A stretch of 64,000 nt of DNA from JALRHH01 sp964590315 (GTDB lineage: Bacteria; Patescibacteriota; Saccharimonadia; Saccharimonadales; JALRHH01), in contig CAZPVS010000003.1 of NCBI GenBank assembly GCA_964590315.1, forward strand, positions 17,802 through 81,801, read 5' to 3'. Position 1 is the stretch's first letter. Every line of letters starts with the position of its first letter. The translations under genes were made by a program, and so were the position numbers. The notes under the pieces were generated by a model, which made no database searches, had not been told where the DNA came from, and saw nothing but the letters and a program-made list of their open reading frames with translations. Shown here piece after piece: positions 37,798 to 46,207 of the stretch.

Positions 37798-38271
37798 TTA
37801 CGTCTTAACACTCCCTGTTTTTCTTTCGCGAATTTGGATTAGTTCGCGTTCAAAGCCAGCTATATCCTTGAAGCGTCGATAAACACTTGCGAACCGGACA
37901 TAGGCAACTTCATTTAATACTGCAAGCCGTTCCATCACTATTTCTCCAACTTTCGAGCTCGCTACTTCTTGATCGCCGCATGCATGAATGGTTTGTTCAA
38001 TATCGCTGACTAATCTTTCGAGTTGGAGGCTGGTAACAGGTGTCTTTTCTGCTGCTCGATACAGACCAGCTAATAGCTTCTCGCGATTAAACAGCTCCCT
38101 ATTGCCATTGTTCTTAACGACGATTATCTGAGGTCGCTCAACCCGTTCATACGTCGTGAAGCGATGGTGGCACTGTTCACATGATCTCCGTCGTCGAATT
38201 GCTTCTCCGTCAGTGACATCTCGAGATTCTATAACTTTAGTATCGGCATGCTGACATTGGCTACATTTCAT
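37798..38271 (-). CDS. nrdR: Transcriptional repressor NrdR
   Basis: 157 aa. Zinc-ribbon plus ATP-cone repressor of ribonucleotide reductase genes. Seen: N-terminal MKCSQCQHADT, RRRRSCEQCHHRFTTYERVE completing the Cys4 zinc site, and an ATP cone from about 47 (PQIIVVKNNGNRELFNREKL) to VYRRFKDI. The start is the ATG at 38271: AGGAGG sits 5 nt before it, while the upstream GTG (38277) overlaps that site. It lies just upstream of its likely target nrdJ and downstream of ftsZ, all on the same strand. Confidence 0.96.
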   Translation of the reverse strand: MKCSQCQHADTKVIESRDVTDGEAIRRRRSCEQCHHRFTTYERVERPQIIVVKNNGNRELFNREKLLAGLYRAAEKTPVTSLQLERLVSDIEQTIHACGDQEVASSKVGEIVMERLAVLNEVAYVRFASVYRRFKDIAGFERELIQIRERKTGSVKT

Positions 38272-38351
38272 ACACACCTCCTTTGTCTGTATCGGTATAC
38301 TCCGCGGAGAATACTTGAATAGACAAATTATGTATTCATTTTGAACGTACC

Positions 38352-38382
38352 AGTGCTATAAGCTAATCCCCATATATAGCGC
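38352..38382. promoter_or_regulatory. Inverted repeat upstream of nrdR
   Basis: AGTGCTATA and TATAGCGCT (one G-U mismatch) enclose 13 nt in the 170-bp gap between ftsZ and nrdR. The core TATATAGCGCT is loosely like the NrdR-box pattern ACACTATATATAGTGT, so it may be an operator for nrdR autoregulation, or simply an RNA hairpin. Confidence 0.35.
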
Positions 38383-38419
38383 TTGTAGTTATAAGCATAG
38401 CCCCACCCATGGCGTTTTG

Positions 38420-38450
38420 CAAGTAAATAACGGTGTATTATTTACTTGTC
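38420..38450. terminator. Hairpin overlapping the ftsZ stop codon
   Basis: CAAGTAAATAA / TTATTTACTTG with a short loop. The T-run (TCTTTTTC) is on the plus-strand side, so on the ftsZ strand it is a stem without a good U-tract; it may protect or end the ftsZ mRNA. Weak call. Confidence 0.35.
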
Positions 38451-39770
38451 TTTTTCTTCGGTAGAATCGTCTTTTTTATCAGCGGATTCTGTCTGACCGC
38501 GCAGTTTTTTAAGCCGGCGCAAAAATGAAGGTTTTTCTAGCTCTTCATCGTCATGCTCAAAGAGATTTCCCACTACCGGTTCGGTCGGAGTTTGATGCTC
38601 ATGTTTTTGAGAATCCTCTTCGTTTGAGTCGATGGACCAGATATTAGGCAATGGAGCATCAGAGTTGAATCCATCTCTGTCTTCTTTACCTGATTCTAAA
38701 TTAACGTCCATGTCTTTCATGAGACTATCTTCCACCTTTGTCTCAGAAGATGGTACGGTGACGGCAGATGCTGATTCTACGTTCTGTTGTTGGGGCGCAC
38801 GTTCCTGAAAATATGAAGCATCAAAGCCCGTTGCGACAACGGTAATGATGACCTCTCCCTCGAGCTCAGGGTTGATAGTCGCCCCAAAAATAATATTGGC
38901 ATCAGGGTCTGCAGCGGTGGTGATTGTCTCTGCGGCAACATTAATTTCATGCATGGACATGTCCATGCCGCCGATAACGTTAAAGAGTACGCCACGGGCA
39001 CCATCTATGGAAACTTCAAGCAGTGGTGATTCTACGGCTTGCTGAGCAGCCTTCACTGCTCGGTCCTCACCAGAGGCGCGACCAATACCCATAAGGGCAG
39101 ACCCGGCATTGCTCATGACGGCTTTGACATCCGCAAAGTCCAGGTTGATGAGACCATGTACCGTAATCAAATCAGAGATCCCCTGCACGCCTTGACGCAA
39201 TACATCATCCGCTACCTTAAATGCTTCGAGAAGTGGTGTTGAACGGTCAATAGTCTGTAGGAGACGATCGTTCGGAATAACTATCAAGGTGTCTGCCGCA
39301 CTCCGCAGATTCGCTACGGCCGCCTCAGCGTTACGGCGTCGTTTATCACCTTCGAATGCAAATGGTTTTGTTGCGAATCCTACAACAAGTGCTCCTGCCT
39401 CTTTCGCTGCTTCTGCCACTACGTGACCAGCGCCACTGCCGGTACCGCCACCGGCACCAAGCGTAATGAACACCATGTCGGCACCAGATACTACTTTTTT
39501 AATCTCGTCGATAGATTCCAGTGCGGCACGCTCACCCACAACAGGATCAGCACCTGCGCCTAGACCCCGCGTTGTATCACTGCCAATATGGATTTTAACT
39601 TGTGCTTCGGAGAAATGAAGTGCCTGGGCATCAGTATTAATGGCGATGAACTCTACGTTTTCTACCCCCGCTTCAATCATACGGTTAACCGCGGCACCAC
39701 CAGCACCCCCCACACCAATAACCTTAATACGCGCAAACGTTTCGATAGCCGGTGCAACTTGTTGTGGCAT
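38442..39770 (-). CDS. ftsZ: Cell division protein FtsZ
   Basis: 442 aa tubulin-like GTPase forming the Z ring. Seen: KVIGVGGAGGAAVNRM (16-31), the tubulin signature GAGGGTGSGA (106-115), NDRLLQTIDR, and the T7 region LDFADVKAVMSNAG with its catalytic Asp. A variable acidic linker (~320-410) follows the core, and the C-terminus EKPSFLRRLKKL probably binds FtsA. The ATG at 39770 has a strong AAGGAAGGAA site. It lies 139 nt downstream of ftsA on the same strand, the usual order. Confidence 0.97.
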   Translation of the reverse strand: MPQQVAPAIETFARIKVIGVGGAGGAAVNRMIEAGVENVEFIAINTDAQALHFSEAQVKIHIGSDTTRGLGAGADPVVGERAALESIDEIKKVVSGADMVFITLGAGGGTGSGAGHVVAEAAKEAGALVVGFATKPFAFEGDKRRRNAEAAVANLRSAADTLIVIPNDRLLQTIDRSTPLLEAFKVADDVLRQGVQGISDLITVHGLINLDFADVKAVMSNAGSALMGIGRASGEDRAVKAAQQAVESPLLEVSIDGARGVLFNVIGGMDMSMHEINVAAETITTAADPDANIIFGATINPELEGEVIITVVATGFDASYFQERAPQQQNVESASAVTVPSSETKVEDSLMKDMDVNLESGKEDRDGFNSDAPLPNIWSIDSNEEDSQKHEHQTPTEPVVGNLFEHDDEELEKPSFLRRLKKLRGQTESADKKDDSTEEKDK

Positions 39771-39909
39771 GCCTTGATTTCCTTCCTTATGGACGTTATA
39801 CGAATAATACCGTTAGGAAACAGGAGTTATCCATGTTTTCTGAGTAATACATCGTAAACTATGTTATAGGAGGAGTATACCCGATGATGCGCTTGCATTC
39901 AATTACTGA

Positions 39910-41139
39910 CTAGCGCTTAAACCTGCGGAATAACCCCTCGACCATTCCAAACACACTGGCATTTGGCTGACCACCATTCATCGCATCCGATGGCACAAGC
40001 AGCATATCGAGCATCATAAGACCGACTGAAGCGGCATATGACGGGTCCTGAACGGTATCAATCAGCCCACCCATTGGCTGGAGGGTTCCGACTCGTGCAG
40101 CAAGTTGGAGCTTGTCTTTCGCAAATTCTGCAAGACCGGGCAACTTAGCGGTACCACCGACGAGCACCACTCCTCCTGGGAGTTTCCGTGAACGATGAAT
40201 TTTCTTCAGTTCTTTGTCAACGAGTTCGAGTAGTTCTTCTATACGCGCTTCTGTGATGAGATGTACATCATCGGCAACGAACTCGTGCTTTGTTCCAGCG
40301 ACCTCCACAGTCATAGTACCGCTTGGTCGATCCGAGGCAAGACTTGCATGCTTCAATTTTACGTGCTCAGCAACATCAAGGTCTGTTTTCAATCCGATTG
40401 CCAAATCATTTGTAACATTGATACCCCCGACAGGTAATACGGCCACGTGTTGCACCTCGCCATCCTCAATCACCACAATATTCGTCGTACCAGCCCCGAT
40501 GTCGAGCAATAAGGTGCCTGATTCTTTTTGTTGGCGGTTCAGTACCGCCTCGGCAGCTGCAAGACTGGACACGGTCCGATGCATGGGGTGGACCTTCGCT
40601 CGTTCCATAACAAGATCGAGGTTTCGTAGATTAGGAGTCGATGCGGTCACGATATGAGTGTCTACTTCGAGCCTTACACCATGCATACCAACTGGGTCCT
40701 TGATATTTTCCTGGCCATCAACACTGTAATTCTTGGCAAAAACTTGGATTATTTCACGATTTGGTGGGAGCTGAACAATAGTTGCAGCCTCTTCCACACG
40801 TAAGCGATCGTTGGCGTCTATTTCACGATTAGCGGCACTGATTGCAATAACTCCCTCAGAGTTAATACCTGCTACGTGTGAGCCATTGACATTCACTGTC
40901 GCACTTTGCACATGTACTCCTGACACGCGCTCGGCTTCTGTAACTGCTTGTACAATTGCATCAACAACATCATCAACATGCACAATAGAACCTTTACGCA
41001 TGCCCAAATTAGCGGAGCTACCGTGACCAATCACGGACAGGCGCGTCGGATCCGCTGCGTCTACCATACCCACGACACAGCGAACCATACTAGTTCCTAT
41101 GTCGAGTCCGAAATAATGTTGCGATGACTGATCGCGCAT
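39910..41139 (-). CDS. ftsA: Cell division protein FtsA
   Basis: About 409 aa from the ATG at 41139 (MRDQSSQHYFGLDIG); a TTG start 12 codons upstream is possible but lies against the map stop. Actin-like ATPase that tethers FtsZ to the membrane. Seen: phosphate-1 motif FGLDIGTSMVRCVVG, the SHS2/1C region SATVNVNGSHVAGINSEGV, phosphate-2 TLLLDIGAGTTNIVV, adenosine motif GVVLVGGTAKLPGL, and a basic amphipathic C-terminus MVEGLFRRFKR that fits membrane targeting. It follows map directly, suggesting one transcript yqeY-adk-map-ftsA. Confidence 0.95.
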   Translation of the reverse strand: MRDQSSQHYFGLDIGTSMVRCVVGMVDAADPTRLSVIGHGSSANLGMRKGSIVHVDDVVDAIVQAVTEAERVSGVHVQSATVNVNGSHVAGINSEGVIAISAANREIDANDRLRVEEAATIVQLPPNREIIQVFAKNYSVDGQENIKDPVGMHGVRLEVDTHIVTASTPNLRNLDLVMERAKVHPMHRTVSSLAAAEAVLNRQQKESGTLLLDIGAGTTNIVVIEDGEVQHVAVLPVGGINVTNDLAIGLKTDLDVAEHVKLKHASLASDRPSGTMTVEVAGTKHEFVADDVHLITEARIEELLELVDKELKKIHRSRKLPGGVVLVGGTAKLPGLAEFAKDKLQLAARVGTLQPMGGLIDTVQDPSYAASVGLMMLDMLLVPSDAMNGGQPNASVFGMVEGLFRRFKR

Positions 41140-41176
41140 GCAAGCAGTATACCGCTTAAGGATTGAGAGAAGCAAG

Positions 41177-41929
41177 CTAAAGTGTCGTTAAGATCTCAGC
41201 ACCATTATCAGTAATCAGAACTGTGTGTTCAAAATGCGCCGCGAACGAGTCATCTTGTGTCAAAATTGTCCAATCATCTTGAGCGATATACACTTTGTCC
41301 GTCCCTAGAGTTGCCATAGGCTCTATAGCTATCGTCATTCCAGACTTAAGCATATCTCCACTGTTGGCTTTGCCATAATTCGGAATGTTCGGATCTTCGT
41401 GTAATTCATGGCCTACCCCGTGACCAACTAAATCACGAACAATGCCGTATCCACCCGTGCGTAATACCGTTTCAATGGCGTTGCCGATTGTCCCTATCCG
41501 CACCCCATCTCGCACAGCATCAATACCGGCATACATTGACCGTTCAGTAGTTGCCACCAAGTCATGAACACGCCGAGGGGCGTCTCCTACTACGACACTC
41601 GTGGCAGCATCGGTAATCATACCCCTGTATAAAACACCAAAATCCATACTCACTATATCACCGTTGTTTATCTCTTTTGTTGTACGAGGGATACCATGCA
41701 CAACTTCGTTATTAACGGATACACAGAGTACATCTGGGAACCCCTGATAGCCTAAGAATGCTGGTTTTCCGCCCAGTTTATCAAGCTCTCTCCGTGCCTC
41801 ATCCGCTAAGTCCTGGGTGGTCATATTGGCACTAATGACGGTACGTAGGTGTGCAAGTACTGTAGCAAGCATCTTGCCGCTTTCGCGCATTGCGGTAATT
41901 TCATCAGTGGTCTTAATCTTGGTGTACAT
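41177..41929 (-). CDS. map: Methionine aminopeptidase, type I
   Basis: 250 aa, the length of the type Ia enzyme. Removes initiator Met from new proteins. Metal ligands are seen in order: Asp in SMDFGV (96), Asp in MITDAAT (107), His in GHGVGHELHEDP (about 169), Glu in AIEPMA, Glu in FEHTVLI; the substrate-binding His lies in NNEVVHGIP (78). The start overlaps the adk end by 17 nt, so translation is coupled. In this window the peptide maturation enzymes map, def and fmt all lie within 6 kb. Confidence 0.97.
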   Translation of the reverse strand: MYTKIKTTDEITAMRESGKMLATVLAHLRTVISANMTTQDLADEARRELDKLGGKPAFLGYQGFPDVLCVSVNNEVVHGIPRTTKEINNGDIVSMDFGVLYRGMITDAATSVVVGDAPRRVHDLVATTERSMYAGIDAVRDGVRIGTIGNAIETVLRTGGYGIVRDLVGHGVGHELHEDPNIPNYGKANSGDMLKSGMTIAIEPMATLGTDKVYIAQDDWTILTQDDSFAAHFEHTVLITDNGAEILTTL

Positions 41930-42473
41930 CAGTAAGCCCTGTGGAAGCTATCGCTCGCACGATGTCCTCGTGAATCGCTTCTACTTCACCTTCGCCATTA
42001 ACTTCAAACACCGGTACGCCACTCTCCTTAAACTCTGCAATGATTGGTTGCGTGGCTAGTTCATATTCACGGAACCGTTCCAGAATAACCGCCTTCTGAT
42101 CATCTTGACGGCCACGAGACAGCAGGCGCTCTAATACTACCTCTTCAGAGGCCTGTAAGTGTATGACAGCCGTAATGTGTAACTGGCCATGCTTACGTTG
42201 AGTCAATAACCAGTCGGCTTGCGCTACGGTACGGGGAAAGCCATCCATAACAAACTCATGGTGCGTATCAACAATACGAAATATCTTTTGAACTAGCGAA
42301 ATAATTTCCGCATCATCGAGTAATTTTCCTTCAAGCATCTGCCGTCGGCGCTGACCGCTTATAAGCATTCGGAGAAACTCACCCGTGGAAAGCCATGGAT
42401 AGCCGAGTCGATCCGCAAGTAAACGACCCTGTGCGCTTTTGCCGGAACCGGCAACGCCCATAAATACAATCAT
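41913..42473 (-). CDS. adk: Adenylate kinase (short-LID form)
   Basis: 186 aa. Interconverts ATP + AMP and 2 ADP. P-loop GVAGSGKSAQG (6-16), AMP-binding STGEFLRM, the MDGFPRTVAQADWL motif, and a short LID at SRGRQDDQK without the zinc-type insertion. It overlaps yqeY upstream by 4 nt (ATGA) and map downstream by 17 nt: a tightly packed operon, as often seen next to map. Confidence 0.93.
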   Translation of the reverse strand: MIVFMGVAGSGKSAQGRLLADRLGYPWLSTGEFLRMLISGQRRRQMLEGKLLDDAEIISLVQKIFRIVDTHHEFVMDGFPRTVAQADWLLTQRKHGQLHITAVIHLQASEEVVLERLLSRGRQDDQKAVILERFREYELATQPIIAEFKESGVPVFEVNGEGEVEAIHEDIVRAIASTGLTDVHQD

Positions 42474-42928
42474 GTTGAGGCGATCCTCGCTTTCACAGCT
42501 GCTGCTATACGAGCACCGTCAGCACCGGAACCAGCAAGCATCTTCACCTTGCCTATAGCCTGACCCATCCGTTCTTTCGTAATACCACCTAGCTCTTGCT
42601 CGACAACGGCAACAAACGAAGCTATTTCTTCATCAGTGGCTTGGGCGGGCAGATACTGTTCGATCACTCGTTTCTCGGCCAGTTCGGAATCAGCCTTCTG
42701 ATGATTACCCCCCTGCTTGTAGAGATCGGCACTTTCTTGACGTTTTTTGGCTTCTTTTGAGAAAAGGTCAATGATCTCAATGTCGCTTAGACCCGTATCA
42801 CGGATGCCCTTTGCCACTTCAGCATACAAAATAGCACTCTTTAGGCCTCTAAGGGTAGTGGTCAGCTCTTTATCACCACTGAGCATAGCGGTTTTTAAAT
42901 CGCGAGTTAGTTGGTCTTTAATATTCAT
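42470..42928 (-). CDS. yqeY: GatB/YqeY domain protein
   Basis: About 152 aa from the second ATG (42928, MNIKDQLTRDLK), which matches the usual family start. A TACACT -10 box ends 7 nt before it, suggesting a leaderless mRNA. The whole length is the helical YqeY domain: DLKTAMLSGDKELTTTLRGL, QYLPAQATDEEI, ITKERMGQAIGKVKM, GARIAAAVKA. The domain also occurs at the end of GatB, where it binds tRNA; the role of free YqeY is not established. First gene of the yqeY-adk-map-ftsA unit. Confidence 0.93.
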   Translation of the reverse strand: MNIKDQLTRDLKTAMLSGDKELTTTLRGLKSAILYAEVAKGIRDTGLSDIEIIDLFSKEAKKRQESADLYKQGGNHQKADSELAEKRVIEQYLPAQATDEEIASFVAVVEQELGGITKERMGQAIGKVKMLAGSGADGARIAAAVKARIAST

Positions 42929-42935
42929 CCCCATA

Positions 42936-42965
42936 AGTGTACCAGAGATTTCACCCCTGATACAA
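42936..42965 (-). promoter_or_regulatory. Candidate promoter of yqeY (leaderless)
   Basis: -10 TACACT at 42941-42936; a weak -35 TTGTAT at 42965-42960 with 18-bp spacing. Transcription would begin at or next to the ATG at 42928. Confidence 0.4.
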
Positions 42966-42967
42966 AT

Positions 42968-42995
42968 GAAAAGGACCCGCTATCGGGTCCCTTTC
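42968..42995 (-). terminator. Terminator after rpsU
   Basis: GGACCCG (42973-42979) / CGGGTCC (42984-42990), 4-nt loop, followed on the minus strand by TTTTC. It starts a few nt beyond the rpsU stop and separates rpsU from the yqeY promoter. Confidence 0.8.
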
Positions 42996-42996
42996 A

Positions 42997-43212
42997 TTAC
43001 TTGCCGCCTAGTTTGATCTTCTTGATCTTTATGCTTTTACGCTCTCGACGGATGATTGCTTTCTCGCGACGATCACGCTTGCTGAGCGGCTTTTCGAAGT
43101 ACTGTGCTTGTTTAGCGGCAGTAATAACACCAGCCTGCTGAACTTTACGCGTAAAGCGACGCAGCAAATTTTCTGTAGATTCTTTAGAATCTTTACGGGT
43201 TACTTGTATCAT
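42997..43212 (-). CDS. rpsU: 30S ribosomal protein S21
   Basis: 71 aa, highly basic. MIQVTRKDSKESTENLLRRF at the start is the S21 signature, followed by KVQQAGVITAAKQAQYFEKP and a KR-rich tail. S21 sits at the platform of the 30S subunit near the anti-Shine-Dalgarno. The ATG at 43212 has no Shine-Dalgarno but a promoter ending 7 nt upstream, so the mRNA is probably leaderless. Neighbouring yqeY is a frequent partner of rpsU in bacteria. Confidence 0.95.
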   Translation of the reverse strand: MIQVTRKDSKESTENLLRRFTRKVQQAGVITAAKQAQYFEKPLSKRDRREKAIIRRERKSIKIKKIKLGGK

Positions 43213-43219
43213 GCGAACT

Positions 43220-43248
43220 ATTCTATCCTAACAGGGGGAATTTTGCAA
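43220..43248 (-). promoter_or_regulatory. Promoter of rpsU (leaderless)
   Basis: -35 TTGCAA (43248-43243), 17-bp spacer, -10 TAGAAT (43225-43220), then 7 nt to the ATG. Good agreement with the sigma-70 consensus. Confidence 0.7.
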
Positions 43249-43250
43249 CA

Positions 43251-43544
43251 TTAGCTGTTGATTTGCTTGTTTTTTTGCGTTATTCGTTGTGACTTCAACA
43301 CTATACTCTGTAATTCTTTAAAGATTGCGAAGTGCTTATTGGTCGAATATATCTTGGTATTACCTTGACGTTCTGATACGAGAAAACCAATTTTCTCTAG
43401 ACGCTTAAGTTCTCTCTGGATATTACCCGCATCTTCTTTGATAAGCTTTGCAAGACCCCTTACATGGGTCTTAAAGTCGGGGTATTTGGCATAGACTACA
43501 ATAATCTTGCGTCTCACACGGGATGTAATAAATACGTCTAACAT
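43251..43544 (-). CDS. Winged-helix transcriptional regulator
   Basis: 97 aa from the ATG at 43544, which has AGAAGAG 3 nt upstream; an upstream in-frame GTG at 43607 is less likely. MLDVFITSRVRRKIIVVYAK, then RGLAKLIKEDAGNIQRELKRLEKIGFLV is a winged-helix DNA-binding domain of the ArsR/TrmB type, with the wing at SERQGNTKIYST. The short C-terminal helix may dimerise. It is transcribed divergently from priA; the 93-bp gap is its likely operator region. Target unknown. Confidence 0.8.
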   Translation of the reverse strand: MLDVFITSRVRRKIIVVYAKYPDFKTHVRGLAKLIKEDAGNIQRELKRLEKIGFLVSERQGNTKIYSTNKHFAIFKELQSIVLKSQRITQKNKQINS

Positions 43545-43600
43545 AAGCTCTTCTATTGTTATTCGAACAACGTCAAGTATACGGCAGCCCGTCACGTATT

Positions 43601-43630
43601 TCAACACATTTTCGCAACAAGACTTATAAT
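43601..43630 (+). promoter_or_regulatory. Promoter of priA (leaderless)
   Basis: -10 TATAAT (43625-43630) ends 7 nt before the priA ATG at 43638; a partial -35 TCAACA (43601-43606) is spaced 18 bp. Confidence 0.6.
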
Positions 43631-43637
43631 ATTAGAT

Positions 43638-45575
43638 ATGTATTTCTATGAGGTGCTTATAAGCAGCCAGCGTTATCATGGGAGCGAACCACTGACCTAC
43701 AGTAGCCACGAGCAACTACACAGTGGCGCAGTTGTCGTCGTACCTATGGGTCCCAAAACCGTATTGGGCATAGTGATCCGGCAGACGACTCAGCCCACCT
43801 TTGTGACAAAATCGATTATATCAATTACCAGCACTCAACCATTACCTCCCCAGATACTAGCACTCCACCACTGGCTTCTTACGTACTACCCTGCTCCGTT
43901 AGGCCTGGTAACACAGCTGTTCCTACCGAGCTCACTCACCACAAAAGCCCGCAAGAAAACAGTACCGCATGAATCGTCACACCCACTACCCCAGGACATG
44001 CCCCCGCTTACCGATGAACAGGCATCTGTCGTCAACGCCATATCGGCTCAGGATGGTTCTTTCTTACTTCATGGTGATACGGGCAGCGGCAAAACCCGTG
44101 TCTACATGGAGTTGGCAAAACAGAGTCTTGAAGCAGGTAAGTCCGTTTGCGTACTCACGCCTGAGATTGGCCTTACCCCGCAATTAGTCTCGAGTTTTGA
44201 ATCAGCCTTCCCTGGGCATGTTCATACAATCCACTCTACCCAAACTCCCGCGCAGCGCCGAGATAGCTGGCAAGCAATCATGAAGAATAGCGGGCCTCAG
44301 ATCGTCATAGGACCGCGTTCAGCTCTTTTCTCTCCACTTAGCGACGTTGGCCTCGTGGTGGTCGATGAGGCCCATGACACCGCTTACAAACAAGAACAGA
44401 TGCCGTATTACCAGGCAACACGAGTAGCTGCAAAGCTGGCCGAGCTGCATGGAGCAAAATTGGTTCTTGGCACGGCGACACCCTTAGTGCAGGACTATTA
44501 CGCTTTTGTGGCTAAGAAACTACCGATACTCCGGATGGAACATCTGGCGATAGGTAAAGCTCATCCTAATACCCTGTCTATTGTTGATGTAAAAGAGCGG
44601 GAGAATTTTAGCCGCTCGCCATGGTTATCAAATATGCTTCTTAATGAGATAGGCGTAGCCCTTCGAGATGGTATGCAAAGTCTCATTTTCCTAAACAGAC
44701 GGGGTACTGCCCGGTTGGTGCTTTGTAAGCAGTGCGGCTGGCAAGCAACCTGCCCCCATTGTGATTTACCCCTCACCTATCACGGTGATCATTACCACCT
44801 CCGGTGCCATACGTGCGGGTATACTTCTACACCGCCCAGTGACTGCCCGACCTGTCATTCCACAGACATCCAGTTCAAGAGTGTAGGGACAAAGACAATC
44901 GTGGATGAACTGACTAAAAAGTTTCCGGGGGCGCGTATTCAACGATTTGACAGTGATACGCTCAAATCTGAGCGTCTTGAATCCAATTATGAAGCAATTA
45001 GGACGGGCGCAGTGGACATTCTTGTTGGCACACAAATGCTCACCAAGGGGCTCGACCTACCGCGCCTGCAGTTTGTTGGTGTTGTTGCCGCAGATACCAG
45101 TCTATACTTCCCGGACTACACTGCTGAAGAACGCACGTATCAAATGCTCCGCCAAGTAATGGGGCGCGTCGGACGAGGCCACCAGGCAGGTTCTGTCGTG
45201 GTGCAAACATACTATCCTCAGAGTCCGACTATCCAAGCCGCCGTTCATAATAATTACGAGTTGTTCTACGAGGCACAGTTGAAGGAGAGAGAAATATATG
45301 GGTTCCCCCCTTATTACTTTATACTCAAAATTAGCGTAGAACGAGCAAATGCGACAGGGGCTACCCGTGCAGCGCATGAGCTGGCCGAGCACATACTGCG
45401 TCATGGATATTTGATTACAGTCAGCGGCCCTTCGCCAGCATTTATTGAGAAAGCTCATAACAAATATCGCTGGCAACTTATTATCAAAGCCAAACAGCGA
45501 AGCGAACTTGTCAAAATAATCAAAAAACTGCCAAAAAACTGTCAGTATGACATAGATCCCAGCAATTTGTTGTAG
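43638..45575 (+). CDS. priA: Primosomal helicase PriA
   Basis: 645 aa, shorter than the ~730 of E. coli. Restarts stalled replication forks as a 3'-5' superfamily 2 helicase. Seen: N-terminal 3'BD domain (1-105), Walker A GDTGSGKT (146-153), GPRSALFSPL, VVVDEAHDTAYK, GTATPLVQ, eight cysteines in four CxxC pairs (CKQC, CPHC, CHTC, CPTC) forming two zinc sites, and GTQMLTKGLDLPRLQFVGV plus MGRVGRG motifs. It is divergent from the winged-helix gene and is followed 53 nt later by def and fmt; priA-def-fmt is a classical order. Confidence 0.96.
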   Translation: MYFYEVLISSQRYHGSEPLTYSSHEQLHSGAVVVVPMGPKTVLGIVIRQTTQPTFVTKSIISITSTQPLPPQILALHHWLLTYYPAPLGLVTQLFLPSSLTTKARKKTVPHESSHPLPQDMPPLTDEQASVVNAISAQDGSFLLHGDTGSGKTRVYMELAKQSLEAGKSVCVLTPEIGLTPQLVSSFESAFPGHVHTIHSTQTPAQRRDSWQAIMKNSGPQIVIGPRSALFSPLSDVGLVVVDEAHDTAYKQEQMPYYQATRVAAKLAELHGAKLVLGTATPLVQDYYAFVAKKLPILRMEHLAIGKAHPNTLSIVDVKERENFSRSPWLSNMLLNEIGVALRDGMQSLIFLNRRGTARLVLCKQCGWQATCPHCDLPLTYHGDHYHLRCHTCGYTSTPPSDCPTCHSTDIQFKSVGTKTIVDELTKKFPGARIQRFDSDTLKSERLESNYEAIRTGAVDILVGTQMLTKGLDLPRLQFVGVVAADTSLYFPDYTAEERTYQMLRQVMGRVGRGHQAGSVVVQTYYPQSPTIQAAVHNNYELFYEAQLKEREIYGFPPYYFILKISVERANATGATRAAHELAEHILRHGYLITVSGPSPAFIEKAHNKYRWQLIIKAKQRSELVKIIKKLPKNCQYDIDPSNLL

Positions 45576-45591
45576 CCTTAACCACAAGCAT

Positions 45592-45620
45592 TTCTCTCAC
45601 CTTCTCATCTGAGCTATACT
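45592..45620 (+). promoter_or_regulatory. Candidate promoter of def (leaderless)
   Basis: -10 TATACT (45615-45620) ends 8 nt before the def ATG. The -35 is weak (TTCTCT at 45592-45597). Confidence 0.45.
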
Positions 45621-45628
45621 ACACAGCA

Positions 45629-46207
45629 ATGAATAAAGACGACATTATCACACTGCCTCATGCGCATCTACGCGAACGTTCCAAGAAGATAGGTATAATT
45701 AGTAAAGAAATAGTACAGCTAATCGCAGATATGCAAGCTGCGACCCTCGACTGGGAAGATAGCCGAGCACATGAAGTGGGTGTTGCTTTGGCGGCAGTAC
45801 AAATTGATGTTCTGCTGCGAGTTGTGGTTATCCGTAATAATTTTGACGACAAAAACGACCGAACATTTCAAGTGTTCATCAATCCCGAAATCACCAAGTA
45901 CGAAGGTAAACTCATTGAGGATTATGAAGGATGTCTGAGCATCAAGGATGTCTACGGCCGCGTGAAGCGCTACGAAAAAGTGCGCGTAAAAGCCCTCGAC
46001 GAACACGGCCAACCAATTCGCCTGACAGCTGATGGCTTTTTAGCTCGAGTTTTTCAGCACGAGATTGACCACACAAACGGTATTGTATTCATTGACCACA
46101 TCAAAGAAGACCCCACGGCATTCTTCAGACTTGATGCTCAGGGTCATCTAGAACCGCTCGATTACGATAATGAAGTAGTGTCTAATAAAGATCTATGGAC
46201 AGATTAA
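45629..46207 (+). CDS. def: Peptide deformylase
   Basis: 192 aa metalloprotease that removes the formyl group from nascent proteins. The three family motifs are present: GVALAAVQ (about 50-57), EGCLSI (about 97) with the metal-binding Cys, and QHEIDHTNG (about 143), the HEXXH motif. Motif 1 has Val-Ala where Gly-Leu is usual. It is coupled to fmt: the stop TAA overlaps an ATG (TAATG). Confidence 0.96.
   Translation: MNKDDIITLPHAHLRERSKKIGIISKEIVQLIADMQAATLDWEDSRAHEVGVALAAVQIDVLLRVVVIRNNFDDKNDRTFQVFINPEITKYEGKLIEDYEGCLSIKDVYGRVKRYEKVRVKALDEHGQPIRLTADGFLARVFQHEIDHTNGIVFIDHIKEDPTAFFRLDAQGHLEPLDYDNEVVSNKDLWTD

Noticed and set aside
42470..42475. Alternative genetic code (TGA as Gly)
   Set aside because: yqeY ends in TGA overlapping the adk ATG, and Trp is encoded by TGG throughout; the standard bacterial code fits.
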